A stretch of 64,000 nucleotides of DNA from Heterocephalus glaber (lineage: Eukaryota; Chordata; Mammalia; Rodentia; Bathyergidae): positions 2,528,327-2,592,326 of the forward strand of contig NW_004624743.1 of NCBI RefSeq assembly GCF_000247695.1, given 5' to 3'. The notes under the pieces were generated by a model. That model was not told the DNA's origin. It made no database searches and saw nothing but the letters and a program-made list of their open reading frames with translations. A program made the position numbers and the translations under genes. Shown in pieces: positions 35,035 to 46,978 of the stretch. How positions within the stretch are numbered: position 1 is the first letter of the stretch; every line of letters starts with the position of its first letter.

Positions 35035-35330
35035 CTCTGTTAGCTTTCCTGCCACTGAAACACAATACCCAACACCCATAGATTAATTTGGTTTGTGGTT
35101 TCTGGGGATTCAGTCCATGGGAGATGGCTCCAAGACAGGAACATCCTGGCAGAAGGGCTTCGTGGAGCAAAGCTGCTTAGTTCATGGCAACCAGGAAGCA
35201 GAGCAGGGGAACAGCACCAGAGAGGAAGGGGCCAGGGACCAGATATAGTACCCAAGGCCACACCTCTGTGACCACCCAGACACACCCAAGAGTGAGCTCT
35301 ACTCATCTGCTCGGGATTTCTTAATCTAGT
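35035..35330 (-). mobile_element. MaLR-type LTR (ERVL-MaLR), solo
   Basis: The + strand has 'gactctgttagctttcctgc', 'gattaatttggtttgtggtt', 'ttcatggcaaccaggaagca' and 'ccaaggccacacctctgtga', the complement of a MaLR LTR. Confidence 0.55.
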
Positions 35331-36119
35331 GACGTTGATATATTAGATTAATGGTCACATTGACGTTTCTCCATTTTCCTAAGGAGTTAGATTTTGGAAG
35401 CTGGTGCCCATGGTCTGGAGGGGTTTTTATCAAGGAAGTGATAGCTGTGACTCACTCCAGGGAGAATAGCCTTCAGACTCATCATCACGGGGGCCTATGC
35501 TCTGTTGTTTTCCCAACTTTCCCTATTTGTGAAAATCAGAGAATTCAAGTTGGTTCAGAAAATTCAACTGGAGAAGAATAGGGCTTATTACAAAGAAAAA
35601 CCACCTCCCAGAAATAAGGCATGGCTGGGCTTCTTTGGAACTGAGCAGGGACTCTACCAAGGTGAGATTTTCCCGGCCTCTTGCTGCTGCCTCTCTCTAG
35701 AAAGCCACCTTCTCCTCTCTATGGGCAGTTTGCTCCTGATGCCCGTGACCCATCTTGGGCTTGTGTGTGGTGTTGGCACAATCCCTGGTCCCTGTTTTAC
35801 CTGGTCTCTCAGGTCCAGCTGCAACTGCTCTGACACAGGTGCTGGGGATAGAACAGGGAGCCAAGTACTCAGGGTGCCTGCCCACGTGAAGTCCTCCATG
35901 TAGGTGCAGGTCCCCCACTGCGGGCACAGAGAAAACAGTAAAATAGCAGAAATGGCAGATCCAAAGAGATAGTCATTTGTGTTTCAGTCAGTTCCAGTCC
36001 TTAAAAGAGATGTAGAATATGACCTTTATCAAACCTAAGACAGATGGTGGTGTTGCCCCAGGTGGAAACCTCTGCAGTGATCCTCTGCTGAGACATCATC
36101 GTCCTTCACAGGAGTAAAG

Positions 36120-37250
36120 ATGTCTGAGCTTGGACTAGGCAGAAATATAGCTGTAACCCTAAACCACCAAAGATAAACGATGGACAAGCTGGACTTCATC
36201 AAAGTTCAAAACTGTGTTTCAAAGATCACCATCAAGAAAATGAAAAGATAGCCCACTGAAACAGAGAAAATATTTACAAATAAATATATTTGATAAAGGC
36301 CTTGTATCTAGAATGTATTTAAAACTCTTACACCACTGCAATAAGAGAATATCCCAATTAAAAAACAGGACAGGAGCTGATGAGGTGGTGCACACCTGTG
36401 ATCCCAGCACTCTTAAGACAATGAGGAGGACGGTCCCAAGTTCAAGCCCACTCTGGGCAGTTTGGCCATTTAGGGAGACCTTGCCTCTAAAACATAAAAG
36501 CTGAGGAAGTAGCTCAGCGTGAAAGGCCTGGGTTCAATCCCCAGGACTCTAAAAACAAAACATTAAATGAAGCAGGGCAGAGGGTCTGAACAGACATTTA
36601 GTGACATGAAAATATGCTCAGCGTGATGTATTATAAGGGAAATCAGTGCAAATCGAAATCACAGTGAGTTGTGACACTTAGTGCCTATTAGGATGGCTGC
36701 AAGTGAAAAACAAAACATGATCAAATGTTGGGAAGGGCACAGAGCGATTAGAACCCCACTTGGACTGCTGTGGGATGTTAGACAGCACAGCCACCTTGGA
36801 GAAGCCTGGCAGGTACTCCGAGGGTTAAGCAGTTACCACAAGACTCGTCAGTCTGACTCCTAAGGGTGCACACAAGAGAAGAGACAACACATGGCCATGC
36901 CAGAGCTTGTACGTGGGTCACTCTTCATAATGGTCCTGCAGGGGAAAAACTCCAAATGATGACTGCATAAGAAAAATATGGTATATAGCAGAGTGAAATA
37001 TGAACTGACTGAAAAACAATGAGGCACCGGCACATGGCTGAACCTGGAAGACAGGCTGAGTGGGGGAAGACCCGTGTGTGTGACTGCACCTGTATGAAAT
37101 GCATAAAAATGGTAAGTTCATAGCAGTGGAAGGGAAGTCGGGTTCCTAGGATGGAAGGAGGAGGGGGGTGAGGGGTGACTGCTAATGAGTTCGAGGTTTC
37201 TTTTTCACATTAAGTGCTCTAAGAAGGTGATGGTGACACAACTCTGAGAT
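36120..37250 (+). mobile_element. Old LINE-1 3' part (sense), interrupted by a B1+ID dimer
   Basis: Includes 'gacaagctggacttcatcaa', 'tagaatgtatttaaaactct', then after the SINE 'ttaggatggctgcaagtgaa' and 'ctccaaatgatgactgcata'. This is the order seen in old L1M ORF2 ends. Confidence 0.65.
36374..36560 (+). mobile_element. B1+ID dimeric SINE
   Basis: A B1-like unit (gaggtggtgcacacctgtga, 'ctgggcagtttggccattta', gagaccttgcctctaaaac) runs directly into an ID-like unit (gctgaggaagtagctcagcg, ggttcaatccccaggactc) and an A-rich tail. Same order as the dimer at 11221-11414. Confidence 0.8.
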
Positions 37251-37254
37251 GAGG

Positions 37255-40184
37255 CACTTTATTTTTCCCTCTTTTATTAGTAATACGTTTGTGAAAGCTA
37301 ATAAATACATTAATCACAGGGAGCGGGTATAAACATACGGCATCGTGACCCTCTTTGCTTCCCTTCCCTTACTTCCTGTCTCCCTCCCCCTCAGATCCCT
37401 CCCATCTCCACAGAGCTTCTCTCCCTGTTTTCTATTGTGTATCTTCTACATTGTTCTTTATTTATATTTTGGCTTTCTTATTTGAGAGAAAACATGCAAT
37501 ATTTAACCTCCTGTGTCTGATTTGTTTCACTTAGCTTTATGGTCTCAGGGTACAATCTCTTTCCTACAGATGACTCAAATTTATCTTTCTTTATGGCAGA
37601 GGAGTACTTCATTGTGTATAAATACCATATTTTCTTTATCCATTCATTTGTTGATGGGCATATAGGCTGCTTCCAAGATTTAGCTATTATAAGTTGTGCT
37701 GTAATAAGCATGGTGTGCATGCGTCACTGTAATATGATGTCTTTAATTTGGGGGGAAGATACTCAGAAGAAGAATAGCTGGGTCAAATGGAATCTCTATT
37801 TTTAATTGTCTGAGGATTCTCCATACTGATTTGCACAAAGGTTGTACAAGTTTACATCCCCACCAATATTGTATTAAGGTTCCTTTGCCCCCACAGTCTC
37901 ACCAGTATTTGTTGTTTTTGGTTCTTGTTGGCCATTCTTTCTGGAGTAAGATGGAGTCTCAGGGTTGTTTTGATTTGCATTTCACTAGTGGCCCAAGATG
38001 CCAGTTACCTTTTCATGTACTCACTGGCCATTTGTACTTCTTTTGAGAAATGCCTATTCATTTCATTTGCCCGTTTTTTGCATTGTGCCTTTTATTTGGG
38101 GAGGTCTAGTATTTTGGGGCTTTGGCATGTATTCTAGATATTAATCCTCTTTCTGAAGAGTAGGTGACAAATTTTTTCCCCCATTCTGAAGGTTATCCCT
38201 TCACTCTGTTGGTTGTTTCCTTTACTATGCAGAAGAATTTTGATTTGATATAGTCCCATTTGTTGGTTATTGGTATTATTTCTTGCTCAACTGGGATTCT
38301 GTTTTTAAAAAGTCCTCCCTATGCCTATGTCTTCACAAGTTTTACCTTCCAGGAGATTCACCCTTTCTGTTTTTATATCTAGGTCTTTGATCTGTTCAAC
38401 TTAATTTTAGTACATAGTGAGTGAGTTGGGGCTAGACTCATCCTTCTGCCTGTGGAAAGCCAGTTTTCCCAGCACCATTTGTTAAAGACACCAGCTTTCC
38501 TCCAGTGTATGTTTTGGCCACTCTGTCAAAGACAAATACTTGAATGTCCTTGGGGTTTTTCTACATCCTCAGCTCTGTTTCATTGATCTACATGTCTGTT
38601 TTGTGCCAGCATCATGCCATTTTTATCACTCTAACTTTGTAATATAGCTTGAAACCTGGGCTTGGGATGCTTCTAGCTTTGCTCTTGTTACCCGAGATTG
38701 CTTTTGCTATTCTGGGTCTCTTCTACTTCCATATGAATTTTAGAATTGCCTTTTCTAGTTCTGTGAAGGATGCTGTTGACATTCCGATTGGCATTGCATT
38801 AAATGTATATGTCATTTTTGGTAAAATGGCCATTTTCACAATATTCATTGTGCCTATTCAGGAACAGGGGATATCTTTTCATTTTCTGATGTCCTCTTCA
38901 ATCTCTTTTTTTCATAGGATTTTATTTCCTTGGTTAGGTTAATACATCACTATTAATTTTTAAAAAGCTATTGTGAATGGAATTGTTTTTGTGATTTCTT
39001 TCTCATTTCTCATTTCATTGTTGCTGTACAGGAATGCTGTTGTTTTTTATGCATTAATTTTGTATCCAGAATTTTGCTGAATTTGTTTAGTAGTTCTAGA
39101 AGTCTTTGGTGAAGGGTTTTTTGTCTTCTGTGTAAGAGATCATGTCATCTGTGAATAAGGGTAGTGTGACTTCTTCCTTTCCTATGCATACCTCTTTTCT
39201 TTTTTTCTCTTTCCTGATTGCTCTGGGTAAAGTTTTGAGTACTATATTGAACAAAGTGCTGAGAGTGGTCATCTTTGTCTTGTTCCTGATTTTAGAGAAA
39301 AGGCCTTCAATTTTTCCCTATTTAGTATGGTGTTGGCATTGGCTTTCTCATAAATGGCTTTGTCAATCTAAGATAAGTTCGTTCTGTGCCTATTTTCATC
39401 AGAATTTTTTAACATGAATGGCTGTTGGATTTTGCCAAAGCCTTTTTGTATCTGTTGAGATGATCATGTGATTTTTATCCTTGCTTCTGTTTATGGTATG
39501 TTTTACATTTACTGATTTTCATATGTTGAACCATCCTTGCATCCTTGGAATGAAGCCCACTTGGTCATGATGATTTATCACATTTTGTTTTCCAGTATCA
39601 TTGAGAATTCGTTGATGTTTAAGTGTGCTTATTTTAGTCCACCATAAACTTCTTAGTTTTGTTTTTGCTTTTGTTTTTTTTGGTACGGGGGATTGAACTC
39701 AGATCCTTGTGTTTGCTAGGCAGGCGACAGAACCACTGAGTTAAATCGCCAGCTCTCATTGAGAATTTTTACATCTATGTTTATTAAAGACATTGGCCTA
39801 TAGTTTTCTTTTTCTCTTAATTCTCTTGTTTGGTTTACTACCAGGGTAATGCTGGCTTCCAGGAATGGGTTTGGTTGTGCTCTTGCCCTTTCAATTTCAT
39901 GAAGGACTTTGAGGAATATGGGCATTACATCTTCCCTGAAGTTCTGGTTGAATTCTGTGATGAATCTATGGGGTGCTGGATTTTTCTCAGTAGAGTTTTC
40001 ATTACCATCTCTATTTCACTGCCTGTTATTGGTTTATATTTTCTGGGCTCAATTTTGGTAATTTATGTGTGTCCATTTCTTCTAGTGTCTCCAGTTTATT
40101 GGAATATGAGTTTTATAAATAGTTTCTTATAATCCTCTGGATTTGGGTGGTGTCCATTGTGATTTCATCTGTTTCTTTTTTTTT
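37255..40184 (-). mobile_element. LINE-1 (antisense), 3' UTR through reverse-transcriptase region
   Basis: The + strand runs from the 3' UTR complement through 'cagaggagtacttcattgtg', 'cagcaccatttgttaaagac', 'ttcctgattttagagaaaag' and 'tagttttctttttctcttaa'. It contains one ID-like SINE and is broken at about 40185 by a younger twin-primed L1, resuming at about 41353. Many stops in every frame. Confidence 0.9.
39655..39755 (-). mobile_element. ID-like tRNA-derived SINE
   Basis: The + strand has a T-rich tail, ggtacgggggattgaactca, gtttgctaggcaggcgacag and actgagttaaatcgccagct. TCATTGAGAATT occurs at 39756-39767 and 39598-39609, leaving about 45 extra bases beyond the tail. Confidence 0.85.
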
Positions 40185-41352
40185 TTTTTTGAGTTGTCTA
40201 TTGCTTTTTTTGTTGGTACATGTTTGTAATACATAATGATCATATTCATCATAGAGAATTTTTACATAATATATTTAATTCTCCTTTTCCCCATTCCCCT
40301 CCTCTCCCTTCAACCTTTTGGGTTTCTCATGCAAGAAAAACACTATGATATTTAATCTTGTGTGTCTGACTTATTTCACTTAAAATTATGGTCTCTAGGT
40401 GTGTCCATTTACCTAAAAATGTCTCAAGTTTATCCTTCTTTATAGTAGAGTAGTACTCTATTGTATGTTTTATTTATCCATTCTTCCATTGATGCGCATA
40501 TGGACTGTTTCCAAGATTTAGCTATTATAAATTGTGCTGCTATAAACATGGGTATGCATATATCACTGTGGTATGATGCTTTTAACTCTTTTGAGAAGAT
40601 ATCTAGAAAGGGAATATCTGGGTCAAATGGAACCTCTAGTTTTAGTTTTTGCAAGGAATCTCCAGACTGATTTTTATAGTGGTTGCACCAATTTATAGTC
40701 CCACCAACAAAGGGGAAGGGTTCCTCTTTCCCCACAGCCTCACTAGCATTTGTTGTTGGTTGGTTTCTTGATGATGACTGTTCTTTCTGGAGTAAGATGG
40801 AATCTCAGTGTTGTTTTAATTTGCATTTCTTAAATGACCAGTGATGTTGCACATTTTTTATATATTTATTTGCTGGTTTGTACTTCTTCATCTGAGAAGT
40901 GTCTGTTCATTTCAGATGTCCATTTTTGGACTGGAAGAAAGATAGCCTCTTTAGTAAATGGTGCTGGGAAAGCTGGCTTTCCACATGCCAAAGATTAAAC
41001 CATACCCATATCTCTCAGCATGCACTAAACTAAAATTGAAATGGATCAAAGATCTAAATATTAAAAGAGAAGCACTTAATCTGATGAAGATAACATACAT
41101 AAAATGCTTGAAGATATTGGTATAGGCAAAGACTTTATGAACAAAACTCCAGTCACACAAAAAATATTGCAAAGAATCAACAACTGGGATCATATAAAAT
41201 TAAAAAGCTTTTGCCCAGCAAAAGAAACCACCAACAGAGTGAAGAGACAATCTACAGAATGGGAACAGTTTTTCACTAGGTACTCCTCAGACAAAGGACT
41301 AGTATCTAGTATTTATTAAGAACTCCAAAAAAATCAAACCTCCTAAATTTAA
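40185..41352 (-). mobile_element. Twin-primed (5'-inverted) LINE-1
   Basis: 40185-40936 is an antisense L1 3' end starting with poly-T. 40937-41352 is L1 in the sense orientation: ORF2 C-terminal region reading LEDIGIGKDFMNKTP, LKSFCPAKETT and EWEQFF. The ORF2 position where the inverted piece ends (aaatttaaagaac) abuts that where the 3' piece begins (complement of ccagtccaaaaatgg), so almost no L1 sequence was lost. It lies inside an older antisense L1. Confidence 0.88.
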
Positions 41353-42300
41353 AGAACTTTTTCAATTCTAATTTGCTTTGGTATGATTTTTTGCTTTCCT
41401 TCTTTTGGTAGGAATCTATTTTACCCTTTCATAGAACTGACTCTGATTCATTGATTCTTCATGTTTTTTAGACTCAATTTCATTAATTTCTGCTCTGATC
41501 TTTATAATTTTTTTCCTTCTACTAGTTTTGGATTTGGATTGTTCTTGTTTTTCTTGAGACACATCAATAGGCTATTTATCAATTCAATTCTTGAAATGAG
41601 TATACAGCATTCACAGCTACAAAGCTCCCTGTTATAACTGCATTCATTTTGTCTCATAGGTTCTATTATGTTGTTCTTTTACTATAATTTGAGTCTAGAA
41701 ACTTTCTTTCCTAATTTCTTGTTACTTATTGATTATTCGACAATGTATTATTTACTCTTCATGTGTTTGCAGAGTTTCTGTGGTTCCTTTTGCTATTGAT
41801 TTCTAATTTCATTCCACAATGATCTAATAGTAAACAGAGAATTATTTCAATTCTTTTATATTTATTTAAGCATGCTTTATGACCTAAGATATGATCTGTT
41901 TTGGAAAAAGTTCTGTTTGCTGCTGAGAAAAGTGTGTATTCTGTTGGATGAAACACTCTGTAGATATTTGTTAATTCTCTTTGTTCAGTGGTGTGGTTTA
42001 ACTCTGATTTTGTTGTTGTTGTTAATTTTGTTCTAATTAACCTGTCTATTTGTGAGAGTGGAGTATTGAAGTCCCTTGCTGTGATTGTATTAGTGTCTAT
42101 AGTGTATTTGTATCTGTAGTATATTAGTGTATCTGTCTTTTTGTGTCCAGTAGTTTTTGTTTTATGAAGTTGGGTGGACAAACATTCAGTGCTTATATAT
42201 TTAAAATTATTATCTCTTTCTATTGAATTGTTCCCTTTCCCAGTACATCATGGCCATCTTTGCTGAGGTGAGGCATTTTAAATGCATTTGTATGTATGTG
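41353..42300 (-). mobile_element. LINE-1 (antisense) continued, endonuclease region
   Basis: The - strand frame 42181-41759 (140 codons) reads DFNTPLSQIDR, FHPTEYTLFSAANRTFS and DHILGHK, the L1 ORF2 apurinic endonuclease. The usual SDHNGMKLE segment is changed to a DHCGMKLE form. Continuation of the L1 at 37255-40184. Confidence 0.88.
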
Positions 42301-42639
42301 AGTTATATCGTGTTACTGTTATGTGTGTTTAATTAATAGCTATGTGTTTCCTGCAAGTGCTCAGTGGTTTCCCCTACCCTGCTGTGCTGTACCCTTTCCA
42401 TGGTTTACTCTCCCTTTCCCTGTACCATGCATCCTTCTCTCTGACAGGTATCTGAATAGCTAACACTGCCCAGTGTTTGCTCACATGTTACTTTCTCAGT
42501 GAGGTCAAAATTTGCAAAGCCATCCATTTCTGGCATTCCTTAGTCTACTATCTTTTTTCTTTTTACCATAGTACATATTGCCTCTTAACATATGATGCAT
42601 TGTGCTCATTTATTGCATTCCTGTTTACGGTAGCTTCCT

Positions 42640-42745
42640 TGTCCCAGCTCAGCTAGAACATAACCTCCATAAATCCATTGTTTTGCTCACTAATGTATCA
42701 CAAAGGCTTGAACAATGCTTGGCATACATCGTGCCAAATTATACA
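42640..42745 (+). repeat. L2 relic
   Basis: Has agctagaacataacctccat, 'tgttttgctcactaatgtat' and 'aacaatgcttggcatac', the L2 3'-end order. Confidence 0.45.
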
Positions 42746-42844
42746 AATATCTCTTTTTAAAATTAACTTCTTATCTCATTATCCCAGAGAGAATCTTGAT
42801 GTGGTGAGCTACTAGTTTTTCTGTCTTGAATTAAAGCAGTTATT

Positions 42845-43125
42845 TTTCACTTTGACTTAGTAATTCCATTCTAGGGAATTTATCAAAAGAAAATAATAGA
42901 AAAGAAGAGAAATGGCTATGACTTACTTTGTGACTTTGTTGGGCCAGGTGCTATTTCAAAGCTGATAATAATTTAAATGACCAACAGCAGAGGAATACAT
43001 AAGTATATTACAGCACACCATTTTAGTACACTCACACATAGCCAGTAGATCATAATGCTGACTTTTTACCAATGTAGGAAATATTTACATCATAATACTG
43101 CAGAGGAAAAAGTATACTCCCATCT
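42845..43125 (+). mobile_element. Old LINE-1 fragment (sense)
   Basis: Contains 'agtaattccattctagggaa', 'tttaaatgaccaacagcaga' and 'acagcacaccattttagtac', resembling an old L1M 3' end. Confidence 0.5.
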
Positions 43126-43139
43126 TCTAGTCTTTATGA

Positions 43140-43575
43140 CCATTTATGGTGTGCCAGACCTTCATTCAGGTGGAGGGGAACAAGGTCTATTTCCAGGGAA
43201 CTTGCCTACTAGTTAGGAAGGGCAGGAAATGATGAATATACAAGAAAGTATGATAATTTCCTAGAGAGATAGTTGCTATGAAAAATACCAAACAGGACAA
43301 AGGAGTGACTGGTTGGAGTGAGTGTGTGTTGGGGTAGATTTGCCACCTTCACTAAAGGCTGATCATAGGAAGAGTAGGGGAGACAGCTCGGTCAGCAGGC
43401 CCAGGTGACCTCAGTGTTTGGACTTCACACATGAAAGGAGGGGAACTAGAGAACAGTGCTCAGCAAGGAAGTTGCATCAGGTTGTGTTAGAAACCAGCAG
43501 GGGCAGTGACCAAGCACTGGAGCCTGGAGGACCGAGGCAGGCTCTTTGGAGGCACTTGGACTTGAACCCCAGTAT
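43140..43575 (-). repeat. L2 relic
   Basis: The + strand has 'tggtgtgccagaccttcatt' and 'gaaggagtgactgg'-type blocks, in the layout of a complementary L2 3' region. Weak. Confidence 0.35.
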
Positions 43576-43784
43576 AATAGCAATGGAGCAGACAGCACAG
43601 ATTCCAGAGAAATTTAGAATATAATATAACAGACCATGTTTTTCATGATGAGGCATAATGTTGAGAAAGAGCGAGCAATGTAGAATGATTCCTAGGTTTC
43701 TGGTTTTGCAAGATTGAGTGAGAGAGAAAGAAAAAGCACAGTGATGTTTTCATGTTTTTTTTTTTACTTATTATTAAAAAATGT

Positions 43785-43930
43785 AGCCAGATGGCAATAC
43801 CACACACCTGTAATCTCAGCCCTCGGAAGGCTGAGGCAGGAAGATGGCCGTAAATTTGAGCCCAGCCTGTGCTACACAGTGAGTTCAAGGCAAGTATGAA
43901 CTATATAGCAAAATTCTGTCTCAAAAAAAT
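43785..43930 (+). mobile_element. B1-type SINE
   Basis: Starts agccagatggcaataccaca, has cacctgtaatctcagccctc, a middle duplication and 'agcaaaattctgtctcaaaa'. Moderately diverged. Confidence 0.85.
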
Positions 43931-43946
43931 TTTTTTCCTAGCTGTA

Positions 43947-44028
43947 ATTTTTGGGGGTGCCAGGGATTGAACCCAGGGCCTTGTGCATGCTAAACATAAG
44001 CTCTACCACTGAGTTATACCCCAAAACT
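43947..44028 (-). mobile_element. Classical ID-type SINE (older)
   Basis: The + strand reads gggggtgccagggattgaac, ccagggccttgtgcatgcta and gctctaccactgagttatac. The gctctaccactgag body is the older ID type, unlike the CCGCCTGCC-type copies. Confidence 0.8.
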
Positions 44029-44299
44029 CCATACAAATTTAAAACCAAAGGGACATAGAGAAGTGCATTTATGTTAATCTGTTTTTATTAAATGATGTAG
44101 GAAGAACCTAGTGCTACTAATGGGTACTGCCTTTTTAAAAACTAGAAAGACTAGTTTAAAGAAAACTGGAAAATCTATAAATTTTAAGTATTTTGTGACA
44201 AAAGTAAAACTATATTGGCTTTTAACCTGTTTTTAACTCTGTTGTTGTTATTCTAGGCTGACAAGATCACTTTTTAATTCCTAACAAGTTCCTCCCTCT

Positions 44300-44383
44300 C
44301 CCCCGCCCCCCATACCGAGAATTGAACTCAGGGCCTCGCGCTTGCCAGGCAGGCTCTGGGCCGCTGAGCTACATCCCTGGCCC
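44300..44383 (-). mobile_element. ID-like SINE
   Basis: The + strand has a C-rich tail region, ataccgagaattgaactcag, cctcgcgcttgccaggcagg and gctgagctacatccctggcc. Confidence 0.82.
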
Positions 44384-44789
44384 AGGAGTTCATCTCTCTA
44401 GACTTGATATGTCTGAAAATTTATGGTATATAATCTCAATTCTAGTATCCCACCTGGTGAAAATTCTGTAGTTATCCCGGGGGTCTCTCCACATTGCTGC
44501 TAGGTGCTTATTACGCTAAGTTGTAGGAATGTGCCCAGGAGAGAGGGCAGGTGTCCGCCTGTGGTGACATCTAACCATACAGTCCATGCTCACGTTATTG
44601 ACGGAGTTATTCTAAGGAGTAAAATCAAAAGCATCACCGATGCTAAATGGAGACACTAAACCTAGTGTCTCCTGTAGGTCTGAAGAGCTTTCATCGTCTT
44701 AAAGGAGGTGATGTTGAGAAGAGCATTTTTTGATTTCCCATTTTTTTCCATAAGTGTTTTATAAAGCATCTGCAGCCTCTGCCCCCGGA

Positions 44790-44985
44790 AGCAGCAGGAA
44801 GAACACTGGATTACGAGTCCTGAAACCTGGCTTTGGACCTCAGCTCAGAACGGAGCTGACTGCATAATTTTGGGGATTTGTATTTCCCAAGACCTGGGTT
44901 GCCTTATTTATCAAATTAGCAGTTATATCAGCTCCAACCTTTCATTTCCTCTCTACTTGATTTCTTCTGGCTTTGACTGTAAGAA
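44790..44985 (+). repeat. MIR relic
   Basis: Order ggattacgagtcctgaaacc, 'ctggctttggacctcagctc' and ggttgccttatttatcaaat, then agcagttatatcagctccaa, matches a MIR core. Confidence 0.55.
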
Positions 44986-45579
44986 CTCCTTTACAGGCAT
45001 GTCATCCTTTTATAATTGTTTACTATTTGACCTAAGGTAATTAAGACTGTATTAGCCCCTCTGACTCCAACACACACCTGTGTGCACACACACTCACATG
45101 TGCACATGCGTGTCTTGAAGATACAGGGCCCTTAAGAGCAGAGTCTGGCCCTACACTGCAAACGCGTTCAGGAAAAGTGTAACACTGCGCTGAAGGCAGC
45201 TTGTTTTTAACTTGTACCAAAACATGACATTCAAATGTTAATTGGATGAATAAATCTTGTTCATTTTACAGACATGGAAATGTCAATGGAATAAAACTAT
45301 TTATCACAAGATAATGGTCTCCTGCCGCCAGATAAATGCCAAGATGAAGATGCTTATTGGAAATGTATCAAAATATTCTATTGCTATTTATTGAAAATAA
45401 AGGTTGAGGAAAAGTTCAACTTTCCAGGGCAAACATGAGAAATGTCCTGCTTATGTGATTAGTATATTATGGTATCAAAGACAGTGTGCACGGTGTAGAA
45501 ACAGGAACATTCTCAGAAACAACAGTCCAGAAATGAATCTTTCAGCACTGAGAATTACTGTAGTAATGGAGGGGGCTGG

Positions 45580-45800
45580 GAGGAGATACCTGATATTTAC
45601 TGAGCTCTTACTTACTGCCCAACAGAGTCCTCAGGTGCATTTGCTAATGTAAGCTCATGAGAACAAATTTCAAAAGGATTATCCTCATTTTACAGGTAAA
45701 GTTAAGAGCAAAAACTTTCAGGCACACAAAAAGTAGTTGCCAACTCCAGTGTTTAAACTTAGCCTAGACGATAACTCTAGAGCTTTACCTTCACACCCTG
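45580..45800 (-). repeat. MIR relic
   Basis: The + strand has 'tatttactgagctcttactt', 'ttatcctcattttacaggta' and 'gccaactccagtgtttaaac', the complement of a MIR. Confidence 0.65.
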
Positions 45801-46880
45801 TACATTTCTACTCATATTCTGTAAGTCTGAATACTACAGTGGTCTTTAGTTGCTTGGAATTTTTGAGTAGATTATTTTCTTAAGTTTTGTTGCATTTGAC
45901 AACCAAGTGCATCTTAGGATCCAGTGGTTTAGTATATGGTGTATTCTCTCTAAGGAAAAATGTGCATTTGCCTATGAAAAGAGCACACCCAAATATCTTG
46001 AGGATTTGATAGTTCTGAGTGAGCCAAACAGCACTAAATTCAACCATTTAGACACCTTCTTTGTTATAGTGTGTTTTTAAAGTCTTTAGGTAACTACTTC
46101 GTTCTGCTTCCTTTTTTGAATTTAGCTACCTATGTTTTCTCTTTACTTTCTTAAGTATAAGTGTCGTAGTGGTCTCCATAAAATACATTACTTGGATGGT
46201 TACTGAATGTAGATCATTAATTACAACTGCCTAAGCAAATAAAGAGTTACAGCCCCTCCTCATTGTGGGTGGCAGGGACCATCTGGTCTGGCTGTGACCT
46301 CTCTCTGCCTACTGTTTTTAGGACTTGTGGACCTGTCAGAATTTCCCTAGGAGATGGTAGGTCCTGACTAGAAGAAATTACGAGTTTTCATTTTCTGTGT
46401 TCTCCATGATACCTCGTGGAGCGATGTGGACCTTACAGATGCTCGATCAGCAGGACATTGAGAGAAGCCCGGGGTTGGTCTCTTTGCTTTAAGGAACAGA
46501 GAGAGCACTAAGGCCTCAGAGACATACACAGGGAGCCCTTTCGAATACAGGGTCCATTTACCTGGTCCTTTGCCTGTGCTCGAATCTGTCAGTTCTCCCT
46601 AAAACACTTTTGGCTTTTATTTGTTTTGTAAAACTCCTAGAGGCAATGAATGGGTAGATGATTTAACTTCTAGGTGGATTCAACAGAGAAAAGCTTAAAT
46701 GTTTAATGTTCTCTCAAGGAAAAAATAGAAGTTCACAGAGCATTCTTGTGATGTGTAAGTAATGTGTGAACTTAGTAAAGGTTTTTTGAGAAGCTGTATC
46801 CTCCTCCAGATCTTTGGATCTGTACCCAGCAGCCCGCGTCTGGTGGGTCGCTAACTCAGTGTCTTAATGCTCTTTCACAG

Positions 46881-46978
46881 ATGGGAGGCCACTCACCCTG
46901 CAGGACATCTGGAACGGAGTCCACGAGTCCTATAAGACGAGGCCGCTCCAGGGGCCGTGGGACACAATCACTCAACAG
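46881..46978 (+). CDS. ATG10: ATG10 internal coding exon (E2-like domain, before the catalytic Cys exon)
   Basis: These 98 bases, joined to the single leftover base at 25352, give 33 codons from DGRPLTLQDIW to GPWDTITQQ. This is the ATG10 segment just before the HPC catalytic-cysteine region of the E2-like domain. The acceptor is ctctttcacag and the donor is CAG|gtgaga, and the exon ends in phase 0. Relative to the human protein as I remember it, there are mild changes (LTLQ for LTLK, VHES for VHEC), as expected for a real orthologue under constraint. It lies 21.5 kb downstream of the previous exon; large introns are normal for ATG10. The catalytic Cys should be in the next coding exon, which I could not find before 64000. 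Confidence 0.95.

Larger units (their letters stand above)
25353..46880 (+). other. ATG10: ATG10 intron between the two coding exons
   Basis: This interval is bounded by gtaaga at the 5' end and ctctttcacag at the 3' end. It splits a codon after its first base (phase 1). The first 10 kb is mostly unique sequence. The 36-42.3 kb part is packed with LINE-1. It also holds ID-like SINEs, a B1, a MaLR LTR, and MIR and L2 relics. No other gene was recognised inside it. Confidence 0.85.
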
